DNA from: Salpingoeca rosetta
Lineage: Eukaryota > Opisthokonta > Choanoflagellata > Craspedida > Salpingoecidae
NCBI RefSeq assembly: GCF_000188695.1
Contig: NW_004754906.1
Coordinates: 108,960-121,459, forward strand
DNA: 12,500 nt
Direction: 5' to 3'
The notes below the pieces were generated by a model that worked only from the letters and a program-made list of their open reading frames with translations, ran no database searches and had not been told where the DNA came from. Positions within the stretch are counted from its first letter, which is position 1. Every line of letters begins with the position of its first letter. The position numbers were made by a program, and so were the translations under genes. Shown here in pieces: positions 9,842 through 12,500 of the stretch.

Positions 9842-11137
9842 CTGCCGCCACATTGGCGCTGTTGTCTTCCCCCATGGGCATCGAAACGTCTTCCTGCTCA
9901 GCCTCAGCGGCACTCGCATCGCTGCCTTCCTCCTCGTCCGCAGAATCGTCTTTTCCCTCTTCCTCTTCTTCCTCCACATCTTCGTCATCGTGCATCACAA
10001 CAGCAACCTCCTCGACTTGTACGGCCTCGGTCACTTCCTCATCTTCGTCGTGTTCATCCGCAGGTGTAGCCTTCACCTTCTTCAGAGTCACGCCCTCCTT
10101 GATCTGCTCGCGCACAGGCGTGTTGAGTGCCTTCTTGTACACCTTGTTCAGCTCCTTGCCTTCCTTCAGCTGCTGACGCACGGGTGTCGCAAGGCCCTTT
10201 TTGTACACCTTGTTCAGCTCCTTGCCCGCTTTGATCTGAGCACGCACGGGTGTTGCCAGGCCTTTCTTGTACACCTTGTTGAGGTTGGCGCCGCCTTGGA
10301 TTTGCTGGCGGAGAGGGGTCGCGAGTGCCTTCTTCTTGGCCTGCGTAGTCTCTGTGTCTTGGGTAACAGTCTTCTTCAGAGTCACGCCCTCCTTGATCTG
10401 TTCACGCACAGGCGTGTTGAGTGCCTTCTTGTACACCTTGTTCAGCTCCTTGCCTTCCTTCAGCTGCTGACGCACGGGTGTCGCAAGGCCCTTCTTGTAC
10501 ACCTTGTGCAGCTCCTTGCCCGCTTTGATCTGGGCACGGAGAGGCGTCGCGAGTGCCTTCTTCTTGGCCTGCTTGTCCGTGTCTTGGGTAACAGTCTTCT
10601 TCAGAGCCACGCCCACCTTGATCTGCTCGCGCACAGGCGTGTTGAGTGCCTTCTTGTACACCTTGTTCAGCTCCTTGCCTTCCTTCAGCTGCTGACGCAC
10701 GGGTGTCGCAAGGCCCTTTTTGTACACCTTGTTCAGCTCCTTGCCCGCTTTGATCTCCTTGCGAAGCGGCGTCGACGCTGCCTTCTTGTACACCTTGTTA
10801 AGGTTGGCGCCGCCTTGGATTTGCTGGCGGAGAGGAGTGGCAAGCGCCTTCTTCTTGGCCTGCTTGTTCTCCTGCTGCGTGGCTGCAGGCTTTGGGCTGT
10901 TGAGGTCAATCAAGTCCTGGTCAGACTCTGTGGAGGCGTCAAGGTTCAGCTTTGGCGGTGTCTGCTGCATCTTCTTGGGCGTGGTCGCCCTGGACTTCTT
11001 CTTGCGCTGCGATGTTGGGCGCGAGCCAACCGTCTCACCCGCCTCATCCGACTCTGGAATCCTCTACACACCACAACCACGGACCAACATGCATGTAAGT
11101 ACCGGGTGCATGCACACATGTGGGCGTGTGTGTGTGT

Positions 11138-11180
<43 letters not shown>

Positions 11181-12500
11181 TGTGTGTGTGTGTGTGTTTG
11201 TGTTTGTGTGTGTGTGTGTGTTTGTGTTTGTGTGTGTGTGTGTGTTTGTGTTTGTGTGTGTGTGTGTGTTTGTTTGTGCGCCGTGTGCGCGAGCAGAGGT
11301 GTGCCACCGTCTCAACGTGACACTTCCACGGACACACAAGCAATTGGGGGCAAGCGACGACACCTTGAGGATGGGCACGAGGGCGCTCCTGCGCTTGACA
11401 GAGACGGGCCGCGGTGATGCACCACGCTTCAGCGGCGTGCTGGGCGGCAAGTCCTTGTCGAAGATCTCTGGAGACAGCGGGTCGGAGAACCCCACGCTAC
11501 GACGACGTGGTGCGAGCGCAGGGGAGGCGCCCGTGCTGCCCCGCTTGCTGTCATTGGCGGTCGCAGCAGCCGTTGCTGCCTTGTTCTTCTTCTTGAGGGA
11601 GCTCTTTGGTAGCTTTGTGGCAGCAGGGGATACCGTGTTGCTGGGTGTCTTTGAGCGGGGGCCGCCGGCACCAGCGTTGCGGTCCTGCAGTGGAGTGGAA
11701 CGGCGTGAGCTCTTCTTGCTTGCAGACGCGGGGTTGGACTGTTCATGTGGGATGTTGTGCGGTTATGTGTGTGTATGTGTGTGTGTAGGTGGGTGTGTGT
11801 GGGCGTGCGCGCAGGGGTGTTGGTGCATTTGGGCATGTGAACAACGGCAACAAGGGAAATATGAACAACAGCCAGAAGCAAGCATGGTGTGGGTGCTGTG
11901 CGTATGTGTGCGCACACATCCCAAAAAAAAAAAACACTGCTACAGACAGTGGCACCACGCAAAGCCACAGCTCCAAGCAAGTAACCCAAACGCACACAAA
12001 CACACGCACACAACACACGCACAGATGCACATAAACAGACGCACATGCACACACGCGCACACACGCACACACGCACACAAACACATGCAGACACGCGCCG
12101 TCACACACGTCAACGCACCTTCTTTGGGGTGGAGAGGATACGCTCGTTGGGAAAGTGGAAGCGAAAGCGGCGCTCGGCAATGGTGATGACATCGCCGTCC
12201 TTGAGCTCCCGTGACTTGTCAACAACAGCGCCGTTCACCAGCGTCGCATTGTAGCCAGAGTCTGCTGCGATGACAAGCTACAGCAGCAATGAAGGAAACA
12301 GTTTGCCACAGGGGGTCCACATGTGAGTTTGGGTGCGAGAAATGAGGCTGAGGACAGCAAAGGTAGTGGTGGTGGTGCAACAATGTCACGAAGCAGGAAC
12401 GTGCATGCTGGAGTCAAAGCATGACACTGCGGTGCCTTGAGCACGGGCGGAGCAAGCGAGCGTACCTTGCCGCTGTCTCCCTTGCGGATGCTGGCGTGGT
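7284..12500 (-). CDS. MKI67-like: Ki-67/Repo-Man-like protein with FHA, PP1-docking, TP-x-R repeats and three SAP motifs (N-terminus outside window)
   Basis: Visible exons are 12500-12466, 12277-12119, 11738-11364 and 11063-7284 (TAA stop); all three introns are GT-AG and phase 0, giving about 1448 residues. Residues 1-64 are the C-terminal part of an FHA domain (HASI, then VNGAVVD and LKDGDVITIAERRFRF), close to Ki-67. Residues about 143-170 hold RRRSVGF followed by LSPEIFDKDLPPSTPLKRG, the PP1-docking pair (RVxF plus KiR-SLiM) known from Ki-67 and Repo-Man, with identical spacing. Residues about 259-518 are eleven TP-[LV]-R repeats, with two diverged units near 723-760. Long Glu/Asp tracts separate three SAP motifs near 1022-1057, 1171-1210 and 1300-1339. 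The C-terminus is basic (KRSKRTRARSNSRSRR). Expected role, by family: nuclear, mitotic chromosome-surface protein recruiting PP1, phosphorylated by CDK. It lacks the 122-residue vertebrate Ki-67 repeats, and I see no LR domain. High confidence in gene and family; orthology versus Repo-Man is unresolved. Confidence 0.9.
7612..7736 (-). other. SAP motif 3
   Basis: The codons read LSREQIMAMKVAELRAVLSE, then VGAEVRGRKAELQERLLAIV. It is close to motif 2 in sequence, which suggests internal duplication. A Glu/Gln-rich tract and the basic C-terminus follow. Confidence 0.88.
7999..8118 (-). other. SAP motif 2
   Basis: The codons read LTEDDVMSMKMNDLRHALSE, then IGVSAAGRKKQLQERLLDAI. The Leu-Arg pair in helix one, the G-x-x-x-x-G-R-K turn and the LxxRL helix two are kept. 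Acidic tracts flank it on both sides. Confidence 0.88.
8457..8566 (-). other. SAP motif 1
   Basis: The codons read LDVKSMTCKELRAELEARGL followed by STSGRKAELQSRL. This fits the SAP pattern of two helices joined by a G-L-x-x-x-G-x-K turn, which binds DNA in scaffold-attachment and chromatin proteins. It is the most canonical of the three. Confidence 0.88.
9351..9464 (-). repeat. Two diverged TP-x-R units separated from the main array
   Basis: The units read SPVRREVQQGIALKTLYKK and NTPTREAVRRGVALK, matching the spacing of the main repeats but with changed residues. They follow a basic segment between acidic tracts and may be older copies that escaped homogenisation. Confidence 0.8.
9797..9843 (-). 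repeat. Trinucleotide tract coding for polyaspartate
   Basis: Repeated ATC/CAT on the + strand reads GAT on the sense strand and encodes about eleven consecutive Asp within an acidic region of the Ki-67-like protein. The pure GAT use contrasts with the mixed GAG/GAA codons of the neighbouring Glu tracts. Confidence 0.9.
10077..10856 (-). repeat. Eleven tandem TP-x-R protein repeats in three higher-order blocks
   Basis: The common unit is 22 residues, TPhRxxIKxGxxLNKVYKK preceded by a KKxL-type linker (h = L or V). There are eleven units in blocks of four, three and four. Each block opens with AKKKALATPLR and closes with a shorter NTPVREQIKxGVxLKK unit; TVTQDT spacers separate blocks. Every unit carries the full CDK consensus (T-P-x-R). 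DNA copies are almost identical: the same segment begins near 10143, 10437 and 10662, spacings of 294 and 225 bases, which differ by one 66-base unit plus one codon. Confidence 0.95.
11118..11276. repeat. TG microsatellite with a 22-bp higher-order period in a Ki-67-like intron
   Basis: TG repeats run through most of the intron 11363-11064. From about 11197 the pattern TTTGTG TTTG (TG)n recurs about every 22 bases, roughly three to four times. On the sense strand this is CA-rich and lies upstream of the acceptor, opposite in polarity to most other introns here. Confidence 0.9.
11421..11507 (-). other. PP1-docking module: RVxF variant plus KiR-SLiM
   Basis: The codons read RRRSVGF, then SDPLSPEIFDKDLPPSTPLK and RG. 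In Ki-67 and Repo-Man, an RVS/TF motif and a FDxxLPxxTPLKRG-type motif bind PP1 gamma together. Here the distance from Val to the final Gly (25 residues) equals that in human Ki-67. The RVxF x-position is Gly rather than the Ser/Thr that Aurora B phosphorylates in human; a Ser sits one residue before the Val, after three Arg. Confidence 0.92.
11757..11812. repeat. TG-rich arm near the acceptor side of the 12118-11739 intron
   Basis: Mostly TG units on the + strand, therefore CA on the sense strand, just upstream of the acceptor at 11739. It is complementary in kind to the CA-rich arm at 11988-12110. Confidence 0.8.
11988..12110. repeat. CA-rich arm near the donor side of the 12118-11739 intron
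   Basis: CA units with CG and AA interruptions on the + strand, so GU-rich on the sense strand directly after the donor at 12118. The intron middle (11813-11987) has no recognised element apart from an A12 run near 11924-11935. Confidence 0.85.
12119..12498 (-). other. FHA domain, C-terminal part, split by an intron
   Basis: Eleven codons at 12498-12466 (HASIRKGDSGK) join 53 codons at 12277-12119 across a GTACGC...TAG intron in phase 0. The His of the conserved SxxH region and the Asn-Gly of VNG, both FHA hallmarks, are present; the phosphothreonine-contacting Gly-Arg and Ser lie beyond the window. FHA domains bind phosphothreonine peptides. The exon ends in STPKK directly before the donor GTGCGT. 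Confidence 0.88.

Noticed and set aside
7999..11417. Very long open frames on the + strand (Ser-rich 521 aa; Leu/Val/His-rich 647 aa)
   Set aside because: They are exactly antisense to the Glu/Asp/Lys-rich last exon of the Ki-67-like gene. Complement of GAG/GAA/GAT codons contains few stops, so long mirror frames are expected. Their peptides are simple-sequence with no domain.

Overview
The window looks like nuclear DNA of a compact, GC-rich, intron-containing eukaryote. It carries three spliced protein genes whose exons could be joined at GT-AG boundaries with reading frame kept. An SH2 domain (phosphotyrosine signalling), a CCT2 chaperonin subunit whose N-terminus aligns without gaps to that of animals from the conserved Leu-x-Pro onward, and a Ki-67/Repo-Man-type mitotic protein together suggest a unicellular holozoan, most likely a choanoflagellate. 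That assignment is inference; no rRNA or organelle marker is present. Introns are about 160-380 nt and packed with TG/CA microsatellites.

Layout: (1) Positions 1-1591, + strand: the 3' part of a gene encoding a very glutamine-rich protein, opening in a pure (CAA)n tract and ending in an SH2 domain. (2) 1592-2119: a short non-coding stretch between two convergent 3' ends. (3) 6118 down to 2120, - strand: a complete 11-exon gene for the chaperonin CCT/TRiC beta subunit (532 aa predicted), including a first coding exon of only three codons. (4) 6119-7283: CCT2 upstream region, long TG and CA microsatellites, a possible poly(A) signal and the 3' flank of the next gene. (5) 12500 down to 7284, - strand: four exons (the first cut by the window edge) of a large protein with the C-terminal part of an FHA domain, a near-textbook Ki-67/Repo-Man PP1-docking motif, eleven plus two TP-x-R repeats, long acidic tracts and three SAP DNA-binding motifs.

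The most notable content is the Ki-67-like gene. FHA plus PP1 docking plus CDK-site repeats is the Ki-67 layout, but the repeat type (about 22 residues) and the SAP motifs differ from vertebrate Ki-67. If the host is a non-animal holozoan, this is an early or divergent form of a protein mostly studied in vertebrates. The three genes do not look functionally linked; CCT2 and the Ki-67-like gene are in tandem on the - strand and the SH2 gene converges on CCT2.
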